This document shows positions 15,306-23,623 of a stretch of 64,000 nucleotides of DNA, in pieces (position 1 is the stretch's first letter; every line of letters begins with the position of its first letter). Origin of the DNA: Mycobacterium sp. 852013-50091_SCH5140682 (GTDB taxonomy: Bacteria; Actinomycetota; Actinomycetes; Mycobacteriales; Mycobacteriaceae); NCBI RefSeq assembly GCF_001665685.1, contig NZ_LZTB01000095.1:1-64000 (forward strand), written 5' to 3'. Under the pieces are notes generated by a model that was not told the DNA's origin, did not search any database, and saw only the letters and a program-made list of their open reading frames with translations. A program made the translations under genes and the position numbers.

Positions 15306-16520
15306 TCAGATCCAGATGCCCTTGCCGACGGCAACCACCCCGCCGGCACTGACCGAGAACCGCTCGCGGTCCTTTTCCAAGTCGACCCCGACCATTTCGC
15401 CTGGCCCGACGACGACGTTCTTGTCCAGGATCGCCTTACGCACCACGGCGCCGCGACCTACCCGGGTGCCGGGCATCAGCACGCTGCCCTCGACGATCGC
15501 GCCGTCGTCGATCACGACGTTGGACGACAGCACCGAATTGCGTACGGAGGCCGCGGAAACGATGCTGCCCGCGCCGACCACGGACTCCTGCGCCGAGCCG
15601 CCGTTGACGAATTTGGCAGGCGCCAGGTTCTCCGACTCGCCGCGGATCGGCCAGCGCTTGTTGTACAGGTTGAACACCGGGTGCACCGAGACCAGATCCA
15701 TGTGCGCGTCGTAGAACGCATCCAGGGTGCCGACGTCGCGCCAGTAGCCGTGGTCACGTTCGGTGGCTCCGGGCACCTCGTTGTTGTTGAAGTCGTAGAC
15801 CGCGGCCATACCGTCGGACACCAGCCGCGGGATGATGTCGCCACCCATGTCGTGGTCGGAGCCATCTTCGTCGGCGTCGGCCCGGATCGCGTCGATCAGC
15901 ACCTTGGTGGTGAAGATGTAGTTGCCCATCGAAACGTAGGTCTGCTCAGGATCGTCGGGTGTGCCGGGCGGGTCCGCCGGCTTTTCGATGAAATTGCGGA
16001 TGCGGCCCGTGTCGTCGGCGTCGATGCACCCGAACGCGCTGGCCTCCGCGCGCGGAACCCGGATGCCTGCGACCGTCGCACCCGCCCCGGTCTCGATGTG
16101 GAACTGCAGCATCTGCTCAGGATCCATGCGGTACACGTGGTCGGCGCCGAAGATGATGATGTAGTCCGGATCCGCGTCGTAGATCAGGTTCATCGACTGA
16201 TAGATCGCGTCGGCCGATCCGGTGTACCAGCGCGGCCCGAGCCGCTGCTGTGCGGGCACCGGCGTGATGTACTCGCCGGCCAGACCGGACAACCTCCAGT
16301 TCTGGCTGATGTGGCGGTCCAGAGAATGCGATTTGTATTGCGTGAGAACGCAGATGCGCAGATAACGTGCGTTGACCAGATTCGACAGCACAAAGTCGAT
16401 CAACCGGTATGCGCCGCCGAACGGAACCGCTGGTTTGGCCCGGTCCGCCGTCAACGGGTACAGCCGCTTGCCCTCTCCGCCGGCCAGAACAATGCCCAGC
16501 ACGTGTGGCAGCTCCCTCAT
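15306..16520 (-). CDS. glgC: Glucose-1-phosphate adenylyltransferase
   Basis: This 404-residue enzyme makes ADP-glucose from glucose-1-phosphate and ATP, the first step towards glycogen, capsular alpha-glucan and, through GlgM, maltosyl chains. The nucleotidyltransferase motif is LAGGEGKRLYPLTADRAKPAVPFGG; the substrate-binding loop is FIEKPADPPG and the active-site Asp lies in IIIFGADHVYRMD. Residues about 300-400 form the left-handed beta helix. It corresponds to Rv1213. It is divergent from glgA/glgM. The ATG at 16520 has TAGGTT six bases upstream, a leaderless start. Confidence 0.96.
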   Translation of the reverse strand: MRELPHVLGIVLAGGEGKRLYPLTADRAKPAVPFGGAYRLIDFVLSNLVNARYLRICVLTQYKSHSLDRHISQNWRLSGLAGEYITPVPAQQRLGPRWYTGSADAIYQSMNLIYDADPDYIIIFGADHVYRMDPEQMLQFHIETGAGATVAGIRVPRAEASAFGCIDADDTGRIRNFIEKPADPPGTPDDPEQTYVSMGNYIFTTKVLIDAIRADADEDGSDHDMGGDIIPRLVSDGMAAVYDFNNNEVPGATERDHGYWRDVGTLDAFYDAHMDLVSVHPVFNLYNKRWPIRGESENLAPAKFVNGGSAQESVVGAGSIVSAASVRNSVLSSNVVIDDGAIVEGSVLMPGTRVGRGAVVRKAILDKNVVVGPGEMVGVDLEKDRERFSVSAGGVVAVGKGIWI

Positions 16521-16526
16521 GCTGCA

Positions 16527-16532
16527 AACCTA
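16527..16532 (-). promoter_or_regulatory. Leaderless -10 (TAGGTT) for glgC
   Basis: TAGGTT lies 6 bases before the glgC ATG at 16520; no Shine-Dalgarno sequence. Confidence 0.6.
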
Positions 16533-16664
16533 TCCGCAGGCACGCAGTGCTGCCAGCCATTGACACGATTGGTGGCCCCTGTCCACAACCCTTTTCGCAT
16601 CGCGGCCATCAACATTCTCGGCACGAGGTTGCCCACAATCCTGCGCTACGGCGGGGCGGCCCAT

Positions 16665-16670
16665 TACGGT
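16665..16670 (+). promoter_or_regulatory. Leaderless -10 (TACGGT) for glgA/glgM
   Basis: TACGGT lies 7 bases before the ATG at 16678. With the glgC promoter it fills the ends of the 157-base divergent region. Confidence 0.6.
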
Positions 16671-16677
16671 TCCAGAT

Positions 16678-17868
16678 ATGCGGGTGGCCATGATGACTCG
16701 GGAGTATCCACCCGAGGTGTACGGCGGTGCGGGAGTTCATGTCACAGAGCTCGTCGCCCAGCTACGTCATTTGTGTGAGGTCGACGTGCACTGCATGGGC
16801 GCGCCGCGCGAGGGGGCCATCGTGGCGCAGCCCGACCCCGCGCTGACGGGCGCCAACGCGGCGCTGTCGACGCTGTCGGCTGATCTGAACATGGTCAACA
16901 GCGCTGCACAGGCCACGGTGGTGCACTCGCACACGTGGTACACGGGGATGGCAGGGCATCTCACCGCGCTGCTGTACGGCATTCCCCATGTCCTGACAGC
17001 ACACTCACTGGAACCGATGCGGCCGTGGAAGGCCGAGCAGCTCGGCGGCGGCTACCGCATCTCGTCGTGGGTCGAACGGACCGCGGTCGAGGCGGCCGAC
17101 GCTGTCATCGCGGTGAGTGCGGGCATGCGCGAGGACGTCCTGCGTACCTATCCCGGCTTGGATCCGGATCGAGTGCACGTGGTGCGCAACGGGATCGATA
17201 CCGACGTGTGGTTCCCTGCGCACGCGAGGAGCGATTCAGGAGATGCGCACGCCACCGACGGTGAATCGGTGCTCGCCGACCTCGGCGTCGACCCGACCCG
17301 CCCCATCGTCGCGTTCGTGGGACGCATCACCCGCCAGAAGGGTGTGGCGCACCTGGTCGCCGCCGCGCACACCTTCAGCCCCGATGTGCAGCTGGTGTTG
17401 TGCGCGGGAGCTCCCGACACCCCCGAAATCGCCGCGGAGATCTCCGGCGCGGTAGCCGAGCTGGCTCGCGTCCGCACGGGCGTGTTCTGGGTGCAGGAAA
17501 TGCTGCCCGCTCACAAGATCCGGGAAATTCTGTCCGCTGCAACGGTTTTTGTGTGCCCGTCGGTGTATGAGCCATTGGGCATCGTCAATCTGGAAGCCAT
17601 GGCATGCTCGACGGCCGTGGTGGCCTCGGATGTCGGCGGAATCCCCGAGGTGGTCGCCGACGGTGAGACCGGACTACTTGTGCACTACGACGCGAGCGAA
17701 CCGGGCGCCTTCGAGGCGGGACTGGCCGAAGCCGTCAACTCACTGGTGGCCGACCCTGATCGCGCCGCCGGGTACGGCGCGGCCGGACGCGAGCGATGCA
17801 TCCGGGAATTCTCCTGGGCTCACATCGCCGAGCAGACAGTGGAGATCTACCGCAAAGTGGCGGGATAG
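16678..17868 (+). CDS. glgA: GT4 glycosyltransferase GlgM/GlgA (maltose-1-phosphate synthase)
   Basis: This 396-residue enzyme is the Rv1212c orthologue. The N-terminal Rossmann domain has MMTREYPPEVYGGAGVHV and the C-terminal domain has VGRITRQKGVAHLV and the GT4 acceptor/donor motif EPLGIVNLEAMACSTAVVAS. In mycobacteria this protein was shown to use ADP-glucose and glucose-1-phosphate to make alpha-maltose-1-phosphate, so the name glgM is also used. It feeds GlgE-dependent alpha-glucan synthesis. It is divergent from glgC, which supplies its donor. Confidence 0.94.
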   Translation: MRVAMMTREYPPEVYGGAGVHVTELVAQLRHLCEVDVHCMGAPREGAIVAQPDPALTGANAALSTLSADLNMVNSAAQATVVHSHTWYTGMAGHLTALLYGIPHVLTAHSLEPMRPWKAEQLGGGYRISSWVERTAVEAADAVIAVSAGMREDVLRTYPGLDPDRVHVVRNGIDTDVWFPAHARSDSGDAHATDGESVLADLGVDPTRPIVAFVGRITRQKGVAHLVAAAHTFSPDVQLVLCAGAPDTPEIAAEISGAVAELARVRTGVFWVQEMLPAHKIREILSAATVFVCPSVYEPLGIVNLEAMACSTAVVASDVGGIPEVVADGETGLLVHYDASEPGAFEAGLAEAVNSLVADPDRAAGYGAAGRERCIREFSWAHIAEQTVEIYRKVAG

Positions 17869-17870
17869 AG

Positions 17871-17914
17871 ATTCGGCGTGATCGCTTGCCGGTGGGCAAT
17901 CGGTCACGCCGAAT
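17871..17914. terminator. Hairpin between glgA/glgM and DUF3117 genes
   Basis: Two 20-base arms (17871-17890 and 17895-17914) pair with two mismatches around a four-base loop. It lies between convergent stops and can act on both strands; no U-tract. Confidence 0.75.
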
Positions 17915-17917
17915 GCA

Positions 17918-18085
17918 CTAGCTGGTGACGCCCTTGAGTTCGTCGCCGAGGGCGGCTGCCTCGTCCGGGGTCAGCTCGACGACCAGACGCCCGCCACCCT
18001 CGAGCGGTACTCGCATCACGATGCCTCGCCCCTCTTTGGTTGCTTCCAGTGGACCGTCGCCGGTCCGGGGCTTCATCGCCGCCAT
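17918..18085 (-). CDS. DUF3117 small protein (Rv1211 type)
   Basis: This 55-residue protein starts MAAMKPRTGDG and contains GRGIVMRVPLEGGGRLVVEL and TPDEAAALGDEL, the whole DUF3117 domain. Such proteins are conserved across actinobacteria and their function is unknown. A longer frame reaches 18460, but the ATG at 18085 has GGAGGGAG six bases upstream and matches the family start. A GC-rich hairpin (GGCCGGG/CCCGGCC) and two copies of AGTTCAGT lie in the upstream 110 bases. Confidence 0.9.
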   Translation of the reverse strand: MAAMKPRTGDGPLEATKEGRGIVMRVPLEGGGRLVVELTPDEAAALGDELKGVTS

Positions 18086-18255
18086 CGAGTGCTCCCTCCA
18101 AATGAGCCCGTCCACGTCGGTGGGCCGGGTCGGGGCCCGGCCCCGCCCACTCGTTGGCGGCACCCGGCACTGAACTGCTACTGAACTACCCCTATTCTTC
18201 CCTATCCGCGGCGATGGGTGTGCAAAGACCCGTCGGATGTCGGGCGGCGTGCCGT

Positions 18256-18825
18256 CTAGCGGGACGCCTGAACCCAACAGGACCTGATGTGGTCGTCCAC
18301 CATTCCGGTGGCCTGCATCAATGCGTAGGCGGTCGTGGGGCCGACGAATTTGAAGCCGCGCCGCTTGAGTTCCTTGGCCATCGCCGTCGACTCCGGGGTT
18401 ACCGCGGGCACTTCCGAGAGGTCCGCGGGTCGCGGGCGCGGCGGCGGCGCGAACGACCACAGCAGTTCAGCCAGGTCGACATCCAGCTCGGTGACGGCCC
18501 TGGCATTGGCGATGGTGGCCAGGACCTTGGCGCGGTTGCGCACGATGCCCGTGTCGGCCATCAGCCGCTCGATGTCGGCGTCGCCGTACTCCGCGACTTT
18601 CTCGGGGTCGAAGTCGTCGAAGGCCCGGCGGAAGTTCTCGCGCTTACGCAGGATGGTCAGCCACGAGAGCCCGCTCTGGAACGCCTCGAGGCTGACCCGT
18701 TCGAACAATGCCACGGAGTCCCGCAGCGGGCGGCCCCACTCGGTGTCGTGGTAATCGCGGTACAGGGTCGAGCCCGCGGCACTGTCGACCGCCCAGCCAC
18801 AGCGGGTGCGGCCGTCGTCGGTCAC
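18256..18825 (-). CDS. tagA: DNA-3-methyladenine glycosylase I
   Basis: This 189-residue repair enzyme removes 3-methyladenine from alkylated DNA. The N-terminal TRCGWAVD and YHDTEWGRPL hold Cys and His of the zinc snap; LFERVSLEAFQSGLSWLTILRKRENFR and the FKFVGPTTAYALMQATGMVDDH helix-hairpin region are TagI signatures. It corresponds to Rv1210. The GTG start overlaps the stop of the DivIVA-like gene by GTGA, so translation is coupled. Confidence 0.95.
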   Translation of the reverse strand: MTDDGRTRCGWAVDSAAGSTLYRDYHDTEWGRPLRDSVALFERVSLEAFQSGLSWLTILRKRENFRRAFDDFDPEKVAEYGDADIERLMADTGIVRNRAKVLATIANARAVTELDVDLAELLWSFAPPPRPRPADLSEVPAVTPESTAMAKELKRRGFKFVGPTTAYALMQATGMVDDHIRSCWVQASR

Positions 18826-19190
18826 GTGTCGTCCGACGAGCGAATCTGGCCGGCCGTGGCCGACACCTCGGCGTCGTCGCGCTCGGCATCGTCGGGAACG
18901 CCGTAGGTCGCGCGCAGTGCGGCCAGCTCACCGCGCAACCCGTCGAGCTCCTGCCCCAGCCGATCCAGAACCCAGTCGACCTCGCTGGTTTTGTAGCCGC
19001 GCACCGTCTGGGCGAACCGGAGGGCATCCACGTCGGCGCTGGTGACGCCGGAGGCCGGCAGGACCGTAGCCGTCGTCCCCCGCGGCAGCGGCGGCAACGA
19101 CTCGCCCCGGCCGAAGATCACACTGCCCACCCCGAACAGCACGGTGGCCACCAAGACCAGCACCACCAGGTACAGCAGAATCAATGTCAC
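18822..19190 (-). CDS. DivIVA-domain membrane protein (Rv1209 type)
   Basis: This 122-residue protein has an N-terminal membrane helix (LILLYLVVLVLVATVLFGVG) followed by a DivIVA-like segment: VDALRFAQTVRGYKTSEVDWVLDRLGQELDGLRGELAALR. The latter resembles the Wag31 N-terminal membrane-binding and coiled-coil motif, so a role at curved membrane or the growing pole is possible. It starts with GTG, 42 bases after the gpgS stop, and is coupled to tagA. Confidence 0.85.
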   Translation of the reverse strand: MTLILLYLVVLVLVATVLFGVGSVIFGRGESLPPLPRGTTATVLPASGVTSADVDALRFAQTVRGYKTSEVDWVLDRLGQELDGLRGELAALRATYGVPDDAERDDAEVSATAGQIRSSDDT

Positions 19191-19231
19191 ACCGTCGATA
19201 CTGCCTCAACCGCCTGACAAGCGGTCAGCGG

Positions 19232-20182
19232 CTAGCGCGGACGCAGGGTGACCATGGGCGGCCGGTCGGCGAGTGAGACCGATGACGCGCGCGGTGTGAA
19301 CCCGTCGCCGTCGGCGAAGAACTGCGTGAGCCCGACGCCAGAGTCGGCGATGCCGCAGCGGGACAGCAAGGTGGCGATCACCTGACGGCTCATCGAGGCC
19401 AGTTCGGTCAGCGGCCGGTTGCGGTGCACGCGCACCCCGAGGTTCACCTGAGCTATCGCGTCCATGCCGAGCCGGTCGTAGGTGTCGACCAGCAGGCCGA
19501 TCTCCACGCCGTAACCGGGAGCGAACGGAACGGCCGTCAGCAGCTCGCGGGTGCCTGCGTACTCACCTCCGAGCGGCTGAAAGACACAGGTGAGCTCCGG
19601 TCGCAGCGAGGCGAGCAGCGGGCGCGCGACGAGCTCGGTGACCCGTCCGCCGCCGTTGGCGTCCTCGCTGCCGCTGATCTTGAGTGGCCGGCGGTAGAAC
19701 CCCTTGACCAGGTGCACACCGTCGACCGTGAGCAACGGGCCCAGCAGCTTGGGCACGAACATGGGGTCGGGGTCGATCAGGTCGGAATCGACGAAGGCGA
19801 TGATGTCGCCCGTGGTCGCGGCCAGCGAGCGCCACAGCACCTCGCCCTTGCCGGGTTGCGGCGCCACCTCGGGCAGTGCCACCTCCCGGCTGATCACCCG
19901 CGCACCGGCGGCCAGTGCGCGGATCTCGGTGTCATCGGTCGAGCCGGAATCGAGCACGATGAGCTCGTCGACCAGGCCGCCGAGCAGCGGGGTGATGGTC
20001 TCCACCACCGAGCCGACGGTTTCTTCCTCGTTGAGGGCAGGCAGCACCACTGAGACGGTGCGACCGGCCTTGGCCGCTTCCAACTCGGCGATGGTCCATG
20101 CCGGCCGGTTCCAGCTGCGGTCGGCCAGCCAGCGGTGTCCGGCGACGCCCTCGTTGACGGCCAGCTCGGGCATTAGGGTCAT
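19232..20182 (-). CDS. gpgS: Glucosyl-3-phosphoglycerate synthase
   Basis: This 316-residue GT81 enzyme transfers glucose from UDP-glucose to 3-phosphoglycerate, the first step to methylglucose lipopolysaccharide that modulates fatty acid synthase I. The GT-A fold shows VVLPALNEEETVGSVV, the LDSGSTDDTEI segment and the DSD metal motif at residues 132-134. It corresponds to Rv1208. The ATG at 20182 is chosen over the upstream frame because it overlaps the folP2 stop by ATGA and matches the length of M. tuberculosis GpgS (324). Confidence 0.93.
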   Translation of the reverse strand: MTLMPELAVNEGVAGHRWLADRSWNRPAWTIAELEAAKAGRTVSVVLPALNEEETVGSVVETITPLLGGLVDELIVLDSGSTDDTEIRALAAGARVISREVALPEVAPQPGKGEVLWRSLAATTGDIIAFVDSDLIDPDPMFVPKLLGPLLTVDGVHLVKGFYRRPLKISGSEDANGGGRVTELVARPLLASLRPELTCVFQPLGGEYAGTRELLTAVPFAPGYGVEIGLLVDTYDRLGMDAIAQVNLGVRVHRNRPLTELASMSRQVIATLLSRCGIADSGVGLTQFFADGDGFTPRASSVSLADRPPMVTLRPR

Positions 20183-21075
20183 GCCAGTCCCCTCACTGTT
20201 CGTGCGGGTGCCCGCACTCCCTGGATCGACGCGACCATCTCGAGCACGCGCCGAGTGGGTCCGCACTCGTGCACCCGGAACATCGCGGCACCGTCCGCGG
20301 CGGCCAATGCCGTCGCAGCCAAGGTGCCCTCCAGGCGCTCGGTGACGTCCACACCCAGAGTCTCCCCGACAAAATCCTTATTGCTCAGGGCCATCAGGAC
20401 CGGCCATCCGGTCTTAACAAGATCTTTTACGTGGCGCAACAAACTAAGACCGTGGTAAGTGTTTTTGCCGAAATCGTGGGTCGGATCGATGAGGATCCGG
20501 TCCCGCGGGACTCCGGCGGCCACCGCGTTCTCGGCCGCCGCGGTCACCTCCGCGATCACGTCGTCGACGACACCGCGTTCGGTGATGCCGTAGTTCACGC
20601 GAAACGGCCGGGTGCGCGGCACCGCCCCGCCCGTGTGCGAGCACACCAGACCCGCCCCGAACTCGGCGGCCACCTCGGGCAGCCCCGGGTCGGCGCCGGC
20701 CCAGGTGTCGTTGATCAGATCGGCACCGGCCGCGCAGGCCTGTTTGGCGACCGTCGAGCGCCAGGTGTCGACGCTGATCAGCTGGTCCGGGTAGGCGGCC
20801 CGCAACCATTCGATGAACGGCACGACACGGGCGGTCTCCTCGTCGGCGTCCACTGCATTGCCGGGACCCGCCTTGACCCCTCCGACGTCGATCACGTCGG
20901 CGCCCTCGGCGATCATGCGATGGACCGCGGACTTGGCGGCCTCGTCGGTGAAGGTGGCCCCACGGTCGTAGAACGAATCAGGGGTTCGGTTGACGATGGC
21001 CATGATCAGCGCGCGGTCACCGGCCACCGGACGACCACAGAAGGTCCGACCGGGGCTCGGTGACGACGTCAACAC
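20179..21075 (-). CDS. folP2: Dihydropteroate synthase-like protein FolP2
   Basis: This 298-residue TIM barrel resembles dihydropteroate synthase: RALIMAIVNRTPDSFYDRG, EGADVIDVGGVKAGPG and ISVDTWRSTVAKQACAAGADLINDTW. It is the Rv1207 type, a paralogue of the true FolP1; the M. tuberculosis FolP2 lacks clear dihydropteroate synthase activity, so its reaction is open. The frame extends upstream to 21510, but the GTG at 21075 lies seven bases after TAGCCT and just before conserved sequence, so translation is probably leaderless. It overlaps gpgS. Confidence 0.9.
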   Translation of the reverse strand: MLTSSPSPGRTFCGRPVAGDRALIMAIVNRTPDSFYDRGATFTDEAAKSAVHRMIAEGADVIDVGGVKAGPGNAVDADEETARVVPFIEWLRAAYPDQLISVDTWRSTVAKQACAAGADLINDTWAGADPGLPEVAAEFGAGLVCSHTGGAVPRTRPFRVNYGITERGVVDDVIAEVTAAAENAVAAGVPRDRILIDPTHDFGKNTYHGLSLLRHVKDLVKTGWPVLMALSNKDFVGETLGVDVTERLEGTLAATALAAADGAAMFRVHECGPTRRVLEMVASIQGVRAPARTVRGLA

Positions 21076-21082
21076 GCCATCC

Positions 21083-21088
21083 AGGCTA
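21083..21088 (-). promoter_or_regulatory. Leaderless -10 (TAGCCT) for folP2
   Basis: TAGCCT is followed by 7 bases and the GTG at 21075. The same hexamer and spacing precede fadD36. Confidence 0.65.
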
Positions 21089-21107
21089 ACGTCGTGCGAT
21101 TTCGCGG

Positions 21108-22886
21108 CTACTTCGGTCGCTTGCCCGCCACCACTTCGTCCGGGTACTCGGCGTAGAACGGCACGTATCCCTCGTCGCGGCCGGCCAGCACATACACCGA
21201 GTCGGCGACCTCGTCGCCGTAGCCCTCTTTGCGCAGTTCCACCTTCTGACTCTTGAATGTCGAAGTGTGCGCCAGGCTGTCGACAACCCGGATGAACAGC
21301 GGCACCGCGTAGCTCGGCAGGTGGCCGTAGAACGCGTCGGCCAGCGCTTTGCCGTCGAACTCCTTGCCGTCCTTGAGCTGTACCGCGGCCATCCCGGCGC
21401 GGCCACCGGCACCCGGCACCTCGACGCCGAACACGGTGCACTCCTCGATCAGCGGACTGCTGGCGACGGCGGCCTCCACCTCGGTGGTGGCCACGTTCTC
21501 GCCCTTCCACCGGAACGTGTCGCCGAGCCGGTCGGCGAATGCGGCGTGCCCCAAGCCTTGCGAGCGCATCAGGTCGCCGGTGTTGAACCAGACGTCGCCG
21601 TCCTTGAACGCATTGCGGATCAGCTTCTTCTCGGTGGCTGATTTGTCGGTGTAGCCGTCGAACGGCTGGAAGTCGCTGACCTTGGACAGCAACAGGCCGG
21701 GTTCACCCGACTTGACCTTGTGCAGCCTGCCGTCGGATCCTCGGGCCGGTTCGCCGCTGTCGGGGTCGTACTCGACGAACGCCACCGGGCTCGGGCAGAT
21801 GCCGGTCGACTTGGACACGTTGAACACGTTGACGAAGGCGGTGTTGCCTTCGCTGGCGCCGTAGAACTCGCAGACCCGCGGGATGCCGAAGCGCTGGGTG
21901 AACTCGTCCCAGATGGCCGGGCGCAGTCCGTTGCCGACGATCACCCGCACCTTGTGTGCCCGGTCGGTCGGCTTGGGCGGCTGATTGAGCAGATAGCCGC
22001 AGATCTCGCCGATGTAGACGAACGCAGTGGCCTCGTAGCCGATCACCTCGTCCCAGAACCGCGACGCCGAGAACGACTTGCCCAGCGCCAGCGCCGAGCC
22101 GGAGTTCAACACCGAACCGAGCGATACGGTCAGCGCGTTGTTGTGGTACAGCGGCAGGCAGCAGTACAAGGTGTCGTTGTTGCGCAGGCGCAATCCCAGG
22201 CCGCCGAACCCTCCCAGGGCACGCAGCCAGCGGTAGTGCGTCATGACGCTGGCCTTCGGCATGCCTGTGGTGCCGGAGGTGAAGATGTAGAACGCCTTGT
22301 CCTTGGCCAGCACGGCCGACGCGCTGGCCGGATTGCCGACGGGAGCGGTGGCGGCCAGCCGGTGCAACTCTTCGATGGTCATCAATCCGGTGGTGTCGGC
22401 ACCACTTTCGACGATGGGGTCGATCAGGTCGGGCTCGGCGACGACGGCGGTCGCGGTCAGCAGGCCGATGCTGTGCGCCAGCACCTTGCCACGCTGGTGG
22501 TAGTTGAGCATCCCGGTGACCGCACCGCACTTCACGATCGCCAGCATGAGCAGTACGGCGTCGGGCGAGTTCCGCAGCATCACGCCGACCACGTCACCGT
22601 GCCCGACGCCGCGTGCGGCCAGCACCGCGGCGTAGCGGTTGACGGTCTCGTTGGCCTCGCGGTAGGTGATGCGCTCGTCGCCGAACTTGATGAACACGCG
22701 GTCGGCGTGCTGCGCGGCGCGGTCCTGGAAGACCTTGCCGATGGAGGTCTTCGCGGTCGGGCGGGCCAGAAATCCGGTGAGTACCCCGCGCACGATCACC
22801 GGAGCATCCATCAGCAGGCCGGGAACCTGGGTGGCGATGTCGAGCAGCCCGACGCTGCTGCGAGTCCCCGATTTCTGGTCGGTCAT
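21108..22886 (-). CDS. fadD6: Very-long-chain fatty acid-CoA ligase FadD6
   Basis: This 592-residue ANL-superfamily enzyme activates fatty acids to acyl-CoA with ATP, at the membrane. The AMP-binding motif is YIFTSGTTGMPKASVMTH; later motifs are CEFYGASEGNTAFVN, DGDVWFNTGDLMRS and DRLGDTFRWKGENVATTEVE. It is the FATP/VLCS-like branch, matching Rv1206 along its length. The ATG at 22886 (MTDQKSG) is preferred to 22904 because GGAGGGG precedes it by about eight bases. Confidence 0.94.
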   Translation of the reverse strand: MTDQKSGTRSSVGLLDIATQVPGLLMDAPVIVRGVLTGFLARPTAKTSIGKVFQDRAAQHADRVFIKFGDERITYREANETVNRYAAVLAARGVGHGDVVGVMLRNSPDAVLLMLAIVKCGAVTGMLNYHQRGKVLAHSIGLLTATAVVAEPDLIDPIVESGADTTGLMTIEELHRLAATAPVGNPASASAVLAKDKAFYIFTSGTTGMPKASVMTHYRWLRALGGFGGLGLRLRNNDTLYCCLPLYHNNALTVSLGSVLNSGSALALGKSFSASRFWDEVIGYEATAFVYIGEICGYLLNQPPKPTDRAHKVRVIVGNGLRPAIWDEFTQRFGIPRVCEFYGASEGNTAFVNVFNVSKSTGICPSPVAFVEYDPDSGEPARGSDGRLHKVKSGEPGLLLSKVSDFQPFDGYTDKSATEKKLIRNAFKDGDVWFNTGDLMRSQGLGHAAFADRLGDTFRWKGENVATTEVEAAVASSPLIEECTVFGVEVPGAGGRAGMAAVQLKDGKEFDGKALADAFYGHLPSYAVPLFIRVVDSLAHTSTFKSQKVELRKEGYGDEVADSVYVLAGRDEGYVPFYAEYPDEVVAGKRPK

Positions 22887-22987
22887 ACGGTGAATCCCCT
22901 CCACATTGGCCCGTAGGTGTGGGCCTCACCTTAACCACGCAGGTGATCGGCGTTACCGCCGGTTCTACGTACCGATGAACCGCCCGG

Positions 22988-23548
22988 TCAGGGCTGCGGT
23001 GAGCAGGCCGCCAGTGCGGCGTCGACGTCGTCGACGACTACCAGCCGATCCAGCGCGCCCGGGGACACGTAGCCCGTTTCGACGAGGCCGTGCAGCCAGG
23101 TCAGCAGCCCGTCGTAATGCCCGAACGGGTCGAGCAACACCAGCGGCTTGTCATGCATCCCCAGGTAGCCCGCGGTCCAGGCCTCGAAGAACTCCTCGAG
23201 CGTGCCGATGCCGCCCGGCAGTGCGATGAAGGCGTCGGAGCGGTCCTCCATCTCCTTCTTACGTTCGCGCATGGTGTCGGTGACGATGAGTTCAGCGGCG
23301 TCGATGTCGGCAAGTTCGCGGTGCACGAGGGCCTTCGGGATCACTCCGACGGTGTGCCCGGCACCCGAGCGGGCGGCGCGGGCCACCGCGCCCATCGCCG
23401 AGACGTTCCCGCCGCCGGACACCAGCGTCCAGCCGCGCTTGGCGATCGCCAATCCCACCTGGCTGGCCAGCGCCAGCAACTCTGGGTGGGTGGGACCAGA
23501 CGCGCAATACACACATACCGCCCATGGGCGGCCGACTTCACCGGACAC
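22988..23548 (-). CDS. LOG family nucleotide phosphoribohydrolase (Rv1205 type)
   Basis: This 186-residue protein belongs to the Lonely Guy family, which releases cytokinin-type adenines from N6-modified AMP; M. tuberculosis Rv1205 was shown to do so. The family motif PGGIGTLEEFFE and the SGGGNVSAMGAVA phosphate loop are visible. The usual GGG-x-x-G-L-M motif reads NVSAMG, as in the Rv1205 group. The frame is open up to 23845, but the GTG at 23548 lies six bases after TACGTT and matches the homologue start, so that start is used. Confidence 0.9.
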   Translation of the reverse strand: MSGEVGRPWAVCVYCASGPTHPELLALASQVGLAIAKRGWTLVSGGGNVSAMGAVARAARSGAGHTVGVIPKALVHRELADIDAAELIVTDTMRERKKEMEDRSDAFIALPGGIGTLEEFFEAWTAGYLGMHDKPLVLLDPFGHYDGLLTWLHGLVETGYVSPGALDRLVVVDDVDAALAACSPQP

Positions 23549-23554
23549 GTACAC

Positions 23555-23560
23555 AACGTA
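23555..23560 (-). promoter_or_regulatory. Leaderless -10 (TACGTT) for the LOG gene
   Basis: TACGTT is followed by 6 bases and the GTG at 23548. Confidence 0.6.
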
Positions 23561-23610
23561 AGGGTTCGCAGTGAACGCCCGATTTCGGGCCGGTGGGATA
23601 GCTGCGCCCA

Positions 23611-23616
23611 TAAGAT
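23611..23616 (+). promoter_or_regulatory. Leaderless -10 (TAAGAT) for the P-loop gene at 23624
   Basis: TAAGAT is followed by 7 bases and the GTG at 23624. The two divergent -10 elements are 50 bases apart. Confidence 0.6.
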
Positions 23617-23623
23617 CCCGTAG

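Noticed and set aside
16560..16565. TTGACA as the -35 of glgA/glgM
   Set aside because: It is about 100 bases from the TACGGT -10, too far to pair; no good -10 lies 16-19 bases downstream of it.
20179..21510. folP2 frame extended to 443 residues
   Set aside because: The N-terminal 145 residues are Arg-rich antisense of fadD6; the leaderless GTG at 21075 matches the family start.
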